A stretch of DNA of 64,000 nt from Xanthomonas citri pv. mangiferaeindicae (GCA_002240395.1 CP016836.1:2604001-2668000); one strand, 5' to 3'; shown: positions 50,203 through 59,143, numbered from the stretch's first letter. Notes: generated by a model from the letters alone, not told the origin. A program made the numbers and translations.

Positions 50203-50439
50203 ATGAGTGGACAGGGTTCGGCCGGCAATGTCATCGCCGCCATCTGTAGTTTCATCGTGCCCGGCCTCGGGCAACTGGTTCAGGGTCGGCTGCTGTCGGC
50301 GGTGCTGTGGTTTCTGGCCGGCTGCATCGCATTCGCGATCACCTGGCTGCTGACCGTCTCGCTGCTGCCCTTCGGCTGGTTCATCGTCAGCGTGTTCTCG
50401 TGCATCAACGCGGCCTTGTACCGCCGTCCTGGGGTCTGA
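50203..50439 (+). CDS. small two-helix membrane protein (TM2/YqaE-like)
   Basis: A 78-residue protein. A Ser/Gly-rich start is followed by AAICSFIVPGLGQLVQGR, a motif common in TM2-type and related small membrane proteins, and two hydrophobic helices (LSAVLWFLAGCIAFAITWLL and LLPFGWFIVSVFSCINAALY). AGGAGA at 50190-50195 sets the ATG at 50203. Function is unknown. Confidence 0.75.
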   Translation: MSGQGSAGNVIAAICSFIVPGLGQLVQGRLLSAVLWFLAGCIAFAITWLLTVSLLPFGWFIVSVFSCINAALYRRPGV

Positions 50440-50492
50440 CCACGCGCCATGCGCTGTGCCCGGGCCGAGGACGGCACCGGGCACACATGCAT

Positions 50493-50756
50493 TCACTTCG
50501 GCTCGCCGTTCTCCGCACCGGTATCGCTGCGCACGTCGTCGGCGAACGAATGCCCGTTCGCGTCACGGTCGCCGATCTGGTCGTCGAGTTCCGGGTCGAG
50601 CAGATCGGCCTGGTCGTCGAGTCCGATGTTGTCGATCGCCGACTGCGAGCGCGGATCCTTCAGTGCCGGCCCGCGCGTGGGCGGCAGATCCTCGCGGTCG
50701 CGCAGCGACGATTCTTCGCTGGGCGCATTGGGGCGGGTGGGGTTGGCCTTGCTCAT
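50493..50756 (-). CDS. acidic, probably disordered small protein
   Basis: An 87-residue product rich in Asp, Glu, Pro and Arg (for example DNIGLDDQADLLDPELDDQI), with no hydrophobic core. The ATG at 50756 has a GGAG element close upstream. Similar short acidic proteins occur near stress genes in Xanthomonadales, but no family is assigned. It is convergent with the membrane protein gene before it. Confidence 0.6.
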   Translation of the reverse strand: MSKANPTRPNAPSEESSLRDREDLPPTRGPALKDPRSQSAIDNIGLDDQADLLDPELDDQIGDRDANGHSFADDVRSDTGAENGEPK

Positions 50757-50924
50757 GATGGTCTCCGGTCTACGGTGGAGACACTATCGACGTGACCACG
50801 TCATGCGCGCGGCAAGAGGGTGTGTGCGCCACGTGGTGACCAGTCGGTGGTGACCGGTCATGCATGGCATCATGCGTGATGGCGTACCGCGACGCCTTGT
50901 CGTCGAGGCGATGCCGCGCAGGCG

Positions 50925-51173
50925 TCAGACCGCGCGGCTGACTTGGTCGGTTGCGGATGTACGACGGCGTTCGCGACGCGGGCGCGTCTCGTGCGCATGC
51001 CAGGCCGCCTGGACTTCGGCGCGGACGTCGTGCCAGGCACGCAGGCGGCCATCGAACTCCCAGACCCGCCGCAGCACCGGCTCGATCTCCTCCCAGGGAC
51101 GCTCGGGGTATGACGCGCGTCCATTGCGACCCAGCGAAAGCACGAGCATGTGATCGGATTCGGAACGGGCCAT
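50925..51173 (-). CDS. small hypothetical protein
   Basis: An 82-residue soluble protein. The middle is compact (RPWEEIEPVLRRVWEFDGRL and RAWHDVRAEVQAAWHAHETR) and the end is Arg-rich. The Trp-spaced helices suggest a small folded domain. No family is recognised. The ATG at 51173 begins the protein; a palindrome (AATCCAATGTTGGATT) lies 60 bp upstream. Confidence 0.6.
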   Translation of the reverse strand: MARSESDHMLVLSLGRNGRASYPERPWEEIEPVLRRVWEFDGRLRAWHDVRAEVQAAWHAHETRPRRERRRTSATDQVSRAV

Positions 51174-51234
51174 CTGCGTGTTGCCAGGAACTGGGGAGCG
51201 CGCAGGCTACGGCGCGGATCGTCTGTTTTCCGTG

Positions 51235-51250
51235 AATCCAATGTTGGATT
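51235..51250. promoter_or_regulatory. 16-bp palindrome AATCCAATGTTGGATT
   Basis: Perfect 7-bp arms AATCCAA and TTGGATT flank TG in the short gap between the MAPEG gene stop and the small hypothetical gene. It is A/T-rich against its background and could be an operator or a weak processing hairpin. Confidence 0.35.
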
Positions 51251-51271
51251 TCGATGACAGCGCGGACGCGT

Positions 51272-51661
51272 TCAGAACAGCCCCGCGAGCACCATCACCA
51301 GCCCCACGATCGCGACCGTCCAGATGGCGCTGCGCAGATAAGGAATGCCGATGCCATAAACCGGCAGATAGGCCACACGTGCCCACAGGTAGAGCTGAGC
51401 GCCCAGTGCGGTGGTGGCGCCGGCGCGACCGGCCAGCACCACCGCCAGCACTGCGGCGGCGAAGAACGGAAAGGTCTCGAGAAAGTTGCGGCTCGCGGCC
51501 GACAGCCGCTGCGCGGCGCCTGTCAGCGGCGGCACTGCGCCATCGCGGTTGCTTGCGTTCCAGGCCAGGCCGCGTTGCGCAGTCGAGAATCCGGCCGCGA
51601 TCAGTACGTGAACCAGGCCGAGGACGATCGACCCGGCCAGCATCTGCAATTCGATCGTCAT
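51272..51661 (-). CDS. MAPEG family membrane protein
   Basis: A 129-residue, four-helix membrane protein of the MAPEG group (glutathione-linked and eicosanoid enzymes). Landmarks are LAGSIVLGLVHVLIAAGFST, RLSAASRNFLETFPFFAAAV with the conserved Arg-Asn-Phe-Glu core, and YLWARVAYLPVYGIGIPYLR. A bacterial role in glutathione-dependent detoxification is likely, but the substrate is unknown. The ATG at 51661 is preferred; an upstream in-frame ATG adds 17 non-hydrophobic residues. Confidence 0.87.
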   Translation of the reverse strand: MTIELQMLAGSIVLGLVHVLIAAGFSTAQRGLAWNASNRDGAVPPLTGAAQRLSAASRNFLETFPFFAAAVLAVVLAGRAGATTALGAQLYLWARVAYLPVYGIGIPYLRSAIWTVAIVGLVMVLAGLF

Positions 51662-51731
51662 CGGCGTGGTCTCCAGCTTGGTGTTCAGAGCCGGGCGTTC
51701 AGAGCCCGGCATTCAGGCATGGTCTCGAGGA

Positions 51732-52271
51732 TCAGCCTGCGACCGCCTTGACGATCGCGGCGTTGAATGCCGGGATGTCGTCGGGCTTGCGGCTGGTGAT
51801 CAGGTTGCCGTCGACGACGACCTCCGCGTCCTGCCAGTCCGCGCCGGCGTTGACCAGGTCGGTCTTGATCGACGCCCAGGACGTGACCTTGTGGCCTTTC
51901 GCCAGACCGCTCTCGACCAGCAGCCAGGGGCCGTGGCAGATCGCGGCGACCGGCTTGCCGCTCTGGCCGAAGGTGCGCACGAACGCGACCGCGTCGGCGT
52001 CCTTGCGCAGGTTGTCGGGGTTGATCTGCCCGCCGGGCAGCACCAGCGCGTCGTAGCGGCCGGGATCGGCCTTGGACAGCGATACGTCGACATCGACGCT
52101 GCGGCCCCAGTCCTTCTGGTCCCATCCCTTGATCGACTTGGCATCGCCGGGCGACACGACATCGACGCGGGCGCCAGCCTCACGCAACGCCTGCAGGGGT
52201 TTTTCGAGCTCCGACTGTTCGAAGCCGTCGGTGGCGAGAATGGCGATCGTCTTGCCGTCCAGGGTCTGCAT
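51732..52271 (-). CDS. DJ-1/PfpI family protein
   Basis: A 179-residue class I glutamine-amidotransferase-like protein of the PfpI/YhbO type. The nucleophile elbow Cys is in VAAICHGPWLLVESG, with ILATDGFEQSELEKPLQALR near the start and LVLPGGQINPDNLR in the middle. Members repair glycated proteins and nucleotides or act in general stress resistance. The ATG at 52271 follows GGAGACC. It is divergent from the large helicase gene. Confidence 0.92.
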   Translation of the reverse strand: MQTLDGKTIAILATDGFEQSELEKPLQALREAGARVDVVSPGDAKSIKGWDQKDWGRSVDVDVSLSKADPGRYDALVLPGGQINPDNLRKDADAVAFVRTFGQSGKPVAAICHGPWLLVESGLAKGHKVTSWASIKTDLVNAGADWQDAEVVVDGNLITSRKPDDIPAFNAAIVKAVAG

Positions 52272-52304
52272 CGGGGTCTCCAAACGGGGGATCAGGAGTG
52301 GCCG

Positions 52305-54836
52305 ATGCTAGGGCGCGAACGGTCCTGCGCCCGTGAACACAGGCGCCTGCAGCCGCAGTCTCGCGTCGTGAGACGACGCGCGGGCACGCTCGCGCCCCGC
52401 CTGCCGCCCGGAGCGTGCTGTCTGAACGCGATTCTCAAACCCGACACGCTGCCCGCGACCCCGGCCGGTACCGCGCCCGGCACGGCGCTTGCGACCAAGT
52501 TGTCGGCCAAGTATCCCGGGCGTATCACCGGCAGCCTGTTACTGCCCGGCCAGCCGGGCCGCTACGCGCCGATGCCCGCCGACGTGCCCGAGGCGCTGGC
52601 GCGTGCGCTGCGCAGCCGCGGCATCGACCGGCTCTACAGCCATCAAGCCCAGGCCTGGGCCGCGACCCAGGCCGGCCGCCACGTCGTCGTCGCCACGCCG
52701 ACCGCGTCGGGCAAGTCGCTGTGCTACACGCTGCCGGTGCTGTCGGCGGCGATCACCGCGCGCAGCAAGGCGCTGTATCTGTTCCCGACCAAGGCGCTGG
52801 CGCAGGATCAGGTCGCCGACCTGCTGGAACTCAATGCCGCCGGCGAACTCGGCCTGCGCGCGGCGACCTTCGACGGCGACACGCCCGGAGATGCGCGTCA
52901 GGCGATCCGCATCAATGGCGATATCGTGGTCAGCAATCCCGACATGCTGCACCAGGCGATCCTGCCGCATCACACCAAGTGGGCGCAGTTCTTCGAGAAC
53001 CTGCGCTACGTGGTGATCGACGAGATCCATACCTACCGCGGCGTGTTCGGTTCGCACGTGGCCAATGTGATCCGCCGGCTCAAGCGGGTGTGCGCGTTCT
53101 ACGGCGTGACCCCGCAGTTCATCCTGTGCTCGGCGACGATCGGCAATGCCCGCGAGCACGGGCGCGCGCTGGTCGAGGTCGACGACGCGCAGCTCGAGGC
53201 GATCGACGACGGCGGCGCGCCGCGCGGCGACAAGCACGTGCTGCTGTGGAACCCGCCGGTGGTGAACCCGGACCTGGGCCTGCGTGCGTCGGCGCGCTCG
53301 CAGTCCAACCGCATCGCGCGGCTGGCGATCCGCTCCGGCCTCAAGACGCTGGTGTTCTGCCAGACCCGGCTGATGGTCGAGGTGCTGACCAAATACCTCA
53401 AGGAAGTCTTCGACCACGACCCGCGCAAGCCGCGCCGTATCCGCGCCTACCGCGGCGGCTACCTGCCGACCGAACGCCGGGCGGCCGAGCGCGAGATGCG
53501 CGCGGGCAGCATCGACGGCATCGTCAGCACCTCGGCGCTGGAGCTGGGGGTCGATATCGGCAGCCTCGACGTGGTCGTGCTCAACGGCTATCCGGGCAGC
53601 ATTTCGGCGACCTGGCAGCGCTTCGGTCGCGCCGGGCGCCGGCAGCAGCCCTCGGTCGGCGTGCTGGTCGCCAGTTCCGAGCCGATGGACCAGTACGTGG
53701 TGCGGCACCCCGAGTTCTTCGCGCAGGCCAATCCCGAGCACGCGCGCATCGAGCCCGACCAGCCGCTGATCCTGCTCGATCACATCCGCTGCGCCGCGTT
53801 CGAGCTGCCGTTCGTCGACGGCGACATGTTCGGCCCCATCGCGCCGCTGCCGTGGCTGGAGGTGCTGGCCGAGTCGGGCGTGCTGCACCACGAGGGCGAC
53901 CGCTGGGAATGGATTGCCGACAGCTACCCGGCGCAGGCGGTGAACCTGCGCTCGGTCGCCGACGGCAACTTCGTCGTCGTCGACCGCACCGATGGCCGGC
54001 AGACGATCATCGCCGAGGTCGATTACTCGGCGGCCGCACTCACGCTCTACGAGGGCGCGATCCACATGATCCAGTCCGAGCCGTTCCAGGTCGAACGCCT
54101 GGACTGGGAGGGCCGCAAGGCCTATGTGCAGCGCACCCATGTCGATTACTACACCGACGCGATCGACTACACCAAGCTCAAGGTGCTCGACGACGCCGAA
54201 CAGGCCGATGCCGGGCAGGGCAGCGCGCACCTGGGCGAGGTGCACGTGGTGCGGCGGGTGTCGGGCTACAAGAAGATCCGCTTCCACACCCACGAGAACA
54301 TCGGCTACGGGCCGGTCAACCTGCCCGACCAGGAACTGCACACCAGCGCGGTGTGGTGGCAGTTGCCGCAGCGCGCGCTCGATGCTGCGTTCGACGCGCG
54401 TCACGAGGCGCTCGACGGCTTCCTTGGCGCTTCGTACGCGCTGCATCTGGTGGCCCAGGTCGCGGTGATGGCCGAGAGCCGCGATCTGCAGAAAGCCGTG
54501 GGCAGCGGCGACGGCACGTGGTTCGCGACCGCCGACCAGCGCGGGCGCGGGCAATTGCGCGACGGCGAGGGCGCGGCGCTCGACATCGCCCACATCGGCC
54601 GCTTCGCGCCGACGCTTTACCTCTACGACAACTACCCCGGCGGCGTCGGCCTGTCTTCGCCGTTGTTCGAGCGCCGCGCCGAGCTGCTGGCGCAGGCCGC
54701 GGCGCTGATCGGCGGCTGCGGCTGTCGCGCCGGCTGCCCGGCCTGCGTCGGGCCGATCCTCGCGTCCGAGGAGGACGCCGAGCGCACGCCGCGGCAACTG
54801 GCCGCGCGTGTGCTCGACCTGCTGGTGGCCGCATGA
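52305..54836 (+). CDS. DEAD/DEAH-box helicase with DUF1998 Cys cluster (MrfA/YprA-like)
   Basis: An 843-residue superfamily 2 helicase. Motifs are ATPTASGKSLCYTLPVL (Walker A), VVIDEIHTYRGVFGSHVANV (DEIH), LCSATIGNAREHG, SALELGVDIGSLDVVVLNGY and QRFGRAGRRQQPS. A C-terminal DUF1998 region ends in the metal-type cluster GGCGCRAGCPACVGP. This architecture matches MrfA of Bacillus, which acts with the nuclease MrfB in repair of mitomycin C damage. The start is uncertain: AGGAG six bases before the ATG at 52305 is the best site, but a GTG at 52368 or the ATG at 52572 are possible. The nuclease gene follows 10 bp downstream. Confidence 0.85.
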   Translation: MLGRERSCAREHRRLQPQSRVVRRRAGTLAPRLPPGACCLNAILKPDTLPATPAGTAPGTALATKLSAKYPGRITGSLLLPGQPGRYAPMPADVPEALARALRSRGIDRLYSHQAQAWAATQAGRHVVVATPTASGKSLCYTLPVLSAAITARSKALYLFPTKALAQDQVADLLELNAAGELGLRAATFDGDTPGDARQAIRINGDIVVSNPDMLHQAILPHHTKWAQFFENLRYVVIDEIHTYRGVFGSHVANVIRRLKRVCAFYGVTPQFILCSATIGNAREHGRALVEVDDAQLEAIDDGGAPRGDKHVLLWNPPVVNPDLGLRASARSQSNRIARLAIRSGLKTLVFCQTRLMVEVLTKYLKEVFDHDPRKPRRIRAYRGGYLPTERRAAEREMRAGSIDGIVSTSALELGVDIGSLDVVVLNGYPGSISATWQRFGRAGRRQQPSVGVLVASSEPMDQYVVRHPEFFAQANPEHARIEPDQPLILLDHIRCAAFELPFVDGDMFGPIAPLPWLEVLAESGVLHHEGDRWEWIADSYPAQAVNLRSVADGNFVVVDRTDGRQTIIAEVDYSAAALTLYEGAIHMIQSEPFQVERLDWEGRKAYVQRTHVDYYTDAIDYTKLKVLDDAEQADAGQGSAHLGEVHVVRRVSGYKKIRFHTHENIGYGPVNLPDQELHTSAVWWQLPQRALDAAFDARHEALDGFLGASYALHLVAQVAVMAESRDLQKAVGSGDGTWFATADQRGRGQLRDGEGAALDIAHIGRFAPTLYLYDNYPGGVGLSSPLFERRAELLAQAAALIGGCGCRAGCPACVGPILASEEDAERTPRQLAARVLDLLVAA

Positions 54837-54846
54837 GCGCGCGCCC

Positions 54847-55719
54847 ATGAGCGCGCTGGCCAAGCGGCTGGGATTGCTGCGCAGCCAGGCCGGCACGGTG
54901 CTTCCGAGCGTCGCGCCGGCCCGGCCGATGGCGCCCGCGCTGCCGCCGCGCGCGCAGTGGCCACGCGCCGATGCGCAGCGTTCGCCGGATCTCGTGGCCG
55001 AGCAACTGCGCAAGCTGATGAAGCTGCGCACCCCGGCGATGGCGCCGCGCCCAGCCGCACCGGTCGATCGCACGCTGCCGGGCGAGGAGATCGCACCGGG
55101 CCTGCGCTATCTCGAGCAGGTCGCGGCCTGGCCGCACGACGATGCCGAACTGGCGTTGCATGACATCCGCCATGACACCGTGCAGCGCGGCGACCTGCTG
55201 GCGTTCGACACCGAGACTACCGGCCTGGCCGGCGGCACCGGCACGCGTGCCTTCATGATCGGCGCGGCGGACTTCGTCGACGGCCGGCTGCGCATCCGTC
55301 AGCTGTGTATCACCACGCTCGGCGCCGAGCGCGAGATGCTGAAGGTCTTCGCCAGTTGGCTGCGACGTGAGACCGTGCTGGTGAGCTACAACGGGCGCTG
55401 CTACGACCGTCCGCTGCTGACCACGCGCTACCGCCTGGCGCGGATGCGCGATCCATTGATCGACCTGCGTCACGTCGACCTGCTGCACCCGGTGCGGCGG
55501 CGCTATCGCGGCGTCTGGGCCAACTGCCGGCTGGCGACCGTCGAGCGCGAACTGCTCGGCGTGCTGCGCGAGGACGATCTGCCGGGCAGCGAGGCGCCGG
55601 CGGCATGGCTGAGCTATCTGCGCGGCGGCAGCGCCGACAAGTTGCGCCGTGTCGGCCTGCATAACGCGCAGGATCTGCGCAGTCTGTTCGGCGTGCTCGA
55701 GGCGATGCGCGACCGCTGA
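54847..55719 (+). CDS. RNase H-fold exonuclease (MrfB/YprB-like)
   Basis: A 290-residue protein with a DEDD-type 3'-5' exonuclease core. LAFDTETTGLAGGTGTRAFM supplies the first Asp/Glu. VSYNGRCYDRPLLTTRYRLA and HVDLLHPVRRRYRGVWANC carry the later acidic and aromatic residues, and RVGLHNAQDLRSLFG lies near the end. The family pairs with the adjacent helicase in MrfAB-type repair. An Ala/Pro-rich N-terminal 85 residues precedes the nuclease fold. It starts 10 bp after the helicase stop, so both are made together. Confidence 0.85.
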   Translation: MSALAKRLGLLRSQAGTVLPSVAPARPMAPALPPRAQWPRADAQRSPDLVAEQLRKLMKLRTPAMAPRPAAPVDRTLPGEEIAPGLRYLEQVAAWPHDDAELALHDIRHDTVQRGDLLAFDTETTGLAGGTGTRAFMIGAADFVDGRLRIRQLCITTLGAEREMLKVFASWLRRETVLVSYNGRCYDRPLLTTRYRLARMRDPLIDLRHVDLLHPVRRRYRGVWANCRLATVERELLGVLREDDLPGSEAPAAWLSYLRGGSADKLRRVGLHNAQDLRSLFGVLEAMRDR

Positions 55720-55743
55720 CGCCACGCCTGCCGTCGGCGGCTC

Positions 55744-55782
55744 GCCCCCACCCCGGTCCTCCCCCGCAAGCGGGCGAGGGAG
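55744..55782. repeat. dispersed intergenic C/G hairpin repeat, copy 2
   Basis: GCCCCCACCCCGGTCCTCCC, then CCGCAAGCGGGCGAGGGAG, parallels copy 1 at 47697-47737 and again lies just after a stop codon. The stem is weaker here (CCCGC / GCGGG core). Confidence 0.65.
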
Positions 55783-56043
55783 ACACGCGCACACCGACTT
55801 GGAGGCGGTCCTCAGTCCTTCGCCCCAGTGCGCGCCGCTGCCACAGCGCGCGGCGGCGCTACCGCGGGCGGCCACTTGTGCGTGGGATCGCGCGTCGCGC
55901 CTTGGTGTGCACGCGTCCGCAGAAGCGTGCGGTGCTGCGGCCGCGTTCACATGCCTGCCATCGCCGCAGTGGTTGAATCCAATCGCCCAGCAGTTCCGCG
56001 CCGTCGGTTCGCCGTCGGTGACCTGCCGTCACTCTGGACCCTC
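55783..56043. other. gap before the APC permease, no gene
   Basis: The stretch between the repeat and the permease ATG holds no supported gene. The permease frame is open upstream to 55828 but reads as Arg/Ala-rich noise. No clear promoter is visible apart from a weak TTGAAT near 55974. Confidence 0.4.
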
Positions 56044-57405
56044 ATGGACGCAAGCGAACGCCGGCCCGCGATGGCCGACCCTGCGCCCCCGCGTGCCACC
56101 TTGCGTGCGCGCGATGCGTTCGCGATCACGATCGGCATCGTCGTCGGCGCCGGCATCTTCCGCACGCCCTCGCTGGTGGCCGGCGCCTCCAGCAGCGAAG
56201 TGATGCTGCTGCTCGCCTGGGTCGCCGGCGGTGCGCTGTCGATCGTCGGTGCACTGTGCTACGCCGAACTGGCCACGACCTACCCACAGGCGGGCGGCGA
56301 CTACGCCTACCTGCGCCGCGCCTTTGGGCCGCGCATGGCCTTCCTGTTCGCCTGGGCGCGGATGGCGGTGATCCAGACCGGATCGATCGCGTTGCTGTGC
56401 TTCATCGTCGGCGACTACCTGGCGCAGCTGTTCGATCTGGGCGCCGGCGCATCGGCGCTGGTTGCGGCGGCGGCGGTGATCGCGCTGTCGGCGATCAACT
56501 GGGTCGGTACGCGGCAGAGCGCGGCGGTGCAGACGTGGCTGACGATCATCGAGATCGCCGGCGTGCTGGTGATCGTCGTGGCGGGGCTGGCATTTGCACC
56601 GACCGGTATCGCGCCGGTGCCCGGCAGCGGCGGCGACAGCGCGATCGGTCTGGTGCTGGTGTTCGTGCTGCTGACCTATGGGGGCTGGAACGAGGCGGTC
56701 TACATCACCGCCGAAGTCCGCGACGCGCGCCGCTGGATGCCGCGCGTGCTGGTGCTCAGCCTGATCGCGATCGCCGCGCTGTACGTGCTGGTCAACCTGG
56801 CCTATCTGCGCGTACTCGGCCTGGGCGGTATGGCCGAGCACAACGCCGTCGCGGCCGAGGTGATGGGCCGGGTGTTCGGGCCGAGCGGTGCGGCCTTGAT
56901 GAGCGCGATCGTGGTCGCCGCGGCACTGACCTCGGCCAACGCGACGCTGATCACCGGCGCGCGCAGCGTGTATGCGGTCGGGCGCGATTTTCCGGCACTG
57001 GGCGTCATCGGCCGCTGGGATGCGCGCAGCGGCGCGCCGCGTGCGGCGATCCTGGTCCAGGGCGTGCTGGCACTGGCCCTGGTGGTGCTGGGCGCCTTTG
57101 CGCGCGATGGCTTCGAGGTCGCGGTGGAATACACCGCGCCGGTGTTCTGGCTGTTCTTTCTGCTGGTGGGCATTGCGCTGTTCGTGTTGCGCCGGCGCGA
57201 CCCCGACCGCCCGCGCCCGTTCCGGGTGCCGCTGTATCCCGCGCTGCCGTTGCTGTTCTGCGCGACCAGCGCCTACCTCCTGTACGCGAGCCTGGCCTAC
57301 ACCGGGCGCGGCGCGCTGGTCGGCGTGGTCGTGCTCGCCATCGGCGGGCTGCTGTTGCTTAGGCTTCGACCGTCGTCCATCCGCCCCGAGGAGACCTCGC
57401 CATGA
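56044..57405 (+). CDS. APC-family amino acid permease
   Basis: A 453-residue, 12-helix permease of the amino acid-polyamine-organocation family. The start of helix 1 (FAITIGIVVGAGIFRTPSLV) holds the substrate-binding Gly-rich break. YAELATTYPQAGGDYAYLRR and VFVLLTYGGWNEAVYITAEV are family landmarks. It would import amino acids or related cations; specificity is unknown. An ATG nine codons later is an alternative start. Its stop overlaps the next ATG (ATGA at 57402-57405), coupling it to the exported methyltransferase. Confidence 0.9.
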   Translation: MDASERRPAMADPAPPRATLRARDAFAITIGIVVGAGIFRTPSLVAGASSSEVMLLLAWVAGGALSIVGALCYAELATTYPQAGGDYAYLRRAFGPRMAFLFAWARMAVIQTGSIALLCFIVGDYLAQLFDLGAGASALVAAAAVIALSAINWVGTRQSAAVQTWLTIIEIAGVLVIVVAGLAFAPTGIAPVPGSGGDSAIGLVLVFVLLTYGGWNEAVYITAEVRDARRWMPRVLVLSLIAIAALYVLVNLAYLRVLGLGGMAEHNAVAAEVMGRVFGPSGAALMSAIVVAAALTSANATLITGARSVYAVGRDFPALGVIGRWDARSGAPRAAILVQGVLALALVVLGAFARDGFEVAVEYTAPVFWLFFLLVGIALFVLRRRDPDRPRPFRVPLYPALPLLFCATSAYLLYASLAYTGRGALVGVVVLAIGGLLLLRLRPSSIRPEETSP

Positions 57406-58085
57406 TCCGATCGATCCCGTCCCGTGTCGCGCTCGCACTGTGCGTGCTGGCGCCCGCCTTGATGACCGCCTGCGCGCAGGATCCGCAGCCGCCGCAGACC
57501 ACGGCCGATGCCGACCTCCCCGCAGCGGCGCGTGCAGGCAGCGCGCCGACCGCGGTGCCGACGGTCACCGCGCAGATCGGCCCGGACTCGCCGTTCGCCG
57601 AAGGTGCGCCGCCTCCGTCGCGCGAACCCGACGTGATCTATGTGCCGACGCCAGAGCCGGTGGTCGATGCGATGCTCAACCTGGCCAAGGTCGGCCCGGG
57701 CGATGTGCTCTACGACCTGGGCTCGGGCGATGGCCGCATCCCGATCGCGGCGGCGCAACGCTTCGGCGTGCGCGCAGTCGGCATCGACATCAACCCGGTG
57801 CGCGTGCGCGAGGCGAACGCCAATGCCGAGGCGGCCGGCGTCACCAACCTGGTCACGTTCAAGGAGGCCGATCTGTTCCAGGAGGACATCAGCGAGGCCA
57901 GCGTGGTTACGCTGTATCTGCTGCAGAGCCTCAACGTGAAACTGCGCCCCAAGCTGCTCGCCGAGCTCAAGCCCGGCACGCGGATCGTCAGCCACGCCTT
58001 CGACATGGCCGACCAGTGGACGCCCGAGGCCACCCAGGAGGTCGACGGCACGCGCATCTACCTGTGGACGGTGCCCGAGCATTGA
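57402..58085 (+). CDS. exported SAM-dependent methyltransferase-like lipoprotein
   Basis: A 227-residue protein with a lipoprotein-type signal (VLAPALMTACAQDP), a Pro/Ala linker and a class I methyltransferase fold. SAM-binding motif I is VLYDLGSGDGRIPIAAAQRF, followed by VGIDINPVRVREANA and the motif near VTFKEADLFQEDI. The periplasm lacks SAM, so an exported methyltransferase is odd. Either the signal is an uncleaved inner-membrane anchor facing the cytoplasm, or the domain does something else. It is translationally coupled to the permease. Confidence 0.85.
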   Translation: MIRSIPSRVALALCVLAPALMTACAQDPQPPQTTADADLPAAARAGSAPTAVPTVTAQIGPDSPFAEGAPPPSREPDVIYVPTPEPVVDAMLNLAKVGPGDVLYDLGSGDGRIPIAAAQRFGVRAVGIDINPVRVREANANAEAAGVTNLVTFKEADLFQEDISEASVVTLYLLQSLNVKLRPKLLAELKPGTRIVSHAFDMADQWTPEATQEVDGTRIYLWTVPEH

Positions 58086-58147
58086 GCCGGTCGCACTGCC
58101 GGCAGCCGATGGCATCATCGTCGACGCACGCCCGTACGAGGTTTCCC

Positions 58148-59143
58148 ATGCCGCGCCCGTGTTCGCTCGTCCTGTTGCTCGCCGCATTGTCGGCCGGGTC
58201 GGCCTGCGCATCGTCCGACGGCGGCGAGTTGCAGGGCTTGGAGTCCCCGTATCCACGCCAGGCGCAGGCGCTGACCTCCCAGGGCCAGGCGCTGTCGATG
58301 GCCTACCTGGACGTGCGGCCGGCGAGCTCGGGCAACGGGCGCACGGCCGTGCTGCTGCACGGCAAGAACTTCTGCGCCGCGACCTGGGAAGACACGATCG
58401 CGGTGCTGGTCGCCGACGGCTGGCGAGTCGTCGCGCCCGACCAGATCGGGTTCTGCGCATCGAGCAAGCCGCGCGGCTACCAGTTCTCGTTCGCCCAGCT
58501 TGCCGCCAACACCCACGGGCTGCTGCAGGCACTGGGCGTCGAGCGCCCGGTGCTGATCGGCCATTCCATGGGCGGCATGCTGGCGACCCGCTACGCGCTG
58601 CAATATCCCGATGCAGTCGCGCAGCTGGTGCTGGTCAATCCGATCGGGCTCGAGGACTGGCAGGCCGAGGGTGTGCCGTACGCGACTGTCGATCAGTTGA
58701 TGGAAGGCGAGCGGGGGACCACCGCCGAGAGCATCCGCGCCTATCAGCGCAAGTTCTATTACGACGGCCACTGGGACCCGCGCTATGACCGCTGGGTCGA
58801 GATGCTGGCCGGCCTGTACGCCGGCCCCGACGGCGAGATCGTGGCCTGGAACCAGGCCCAGACCTCGGAGATGCTGTTCACGCAGCCGGTGGTGCATGAG
58901 TTCGCGACGCTGCGCGTACCGACGCTGCTGATGATCGGCGGCAAGGACCGCACCGCGCCGGGCGCCCAACGCGCGCCGCCGCCCATCGCCGCGCGGCTGG
59001 GCGACTACCCGGCGCTCGGTCGGCGCGCGGTCCAGGTCATCCCCGATGCCGAACTGGTCGAGTTTCCGGCGCTGGGGCATTCGCCGCAGGTCGAGGCGCC
59101 CGAGCAGTTCCACGCGGCGCTGCTGCCGCGGCTGGCCCGCTGA
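58148..59143 (+). CDS. secreted alpha/beta hydrolase
   Basis: A 331-residue hydrolase with a signal peptide (MPRPCSLVLLLAALSAGSAC) and the full alpha/beta fold. The oxyanion region is VLLHGKNFCAATWEDTI. The nucleophile elbow LIGHSMGGMLATRYALQYPD gives Ser. MIGGKDRTAPGAQ may hold the acid residue, and FPALGHSPQVEAPEQF the catalytic His. The family includes esterases and haloalkane-dehalogenase-like enzymes; the substrate is unknown. It may be a lipoprotein, since a Cys ends the hydrophobic segment. Confidence 0.87.
   Translation: MPRPCSLVLLLAALSAGSACASSDGGELQGLESPYPRQAQALTSQGQALSMAYLDVRPASSGNGRTAVLLHGKNFCAATWEDTIAVLVADGWRVVAPDQIGFCASSKPRGYQFSFAQLAANTHGLLQALGVERPVLIGHSMGGMLATRYALQYPDAVAQLVLVNPIGLEDWQAEGVPYATVDQLMEGERGTTAESIRAYQRKFYYDGHWDPRYDRWVEMLAGLYAGPDGEIVAWNQAQTSEMLFTQPVVHEFATLRVPTLLMIGGKDRTAPGAQRAPPPIAARLGDYPALGRRAVQVIPDAELVEFPALGHSPQVEAPEQFHAALLPRLAR

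Noticed and set aside
52539..55073. 844-codon open frame on the minus strand
   Set aside because: Antisense of the DUF1998 helicase, whose motifs are unambiguous; no motifs occur in the shadow.
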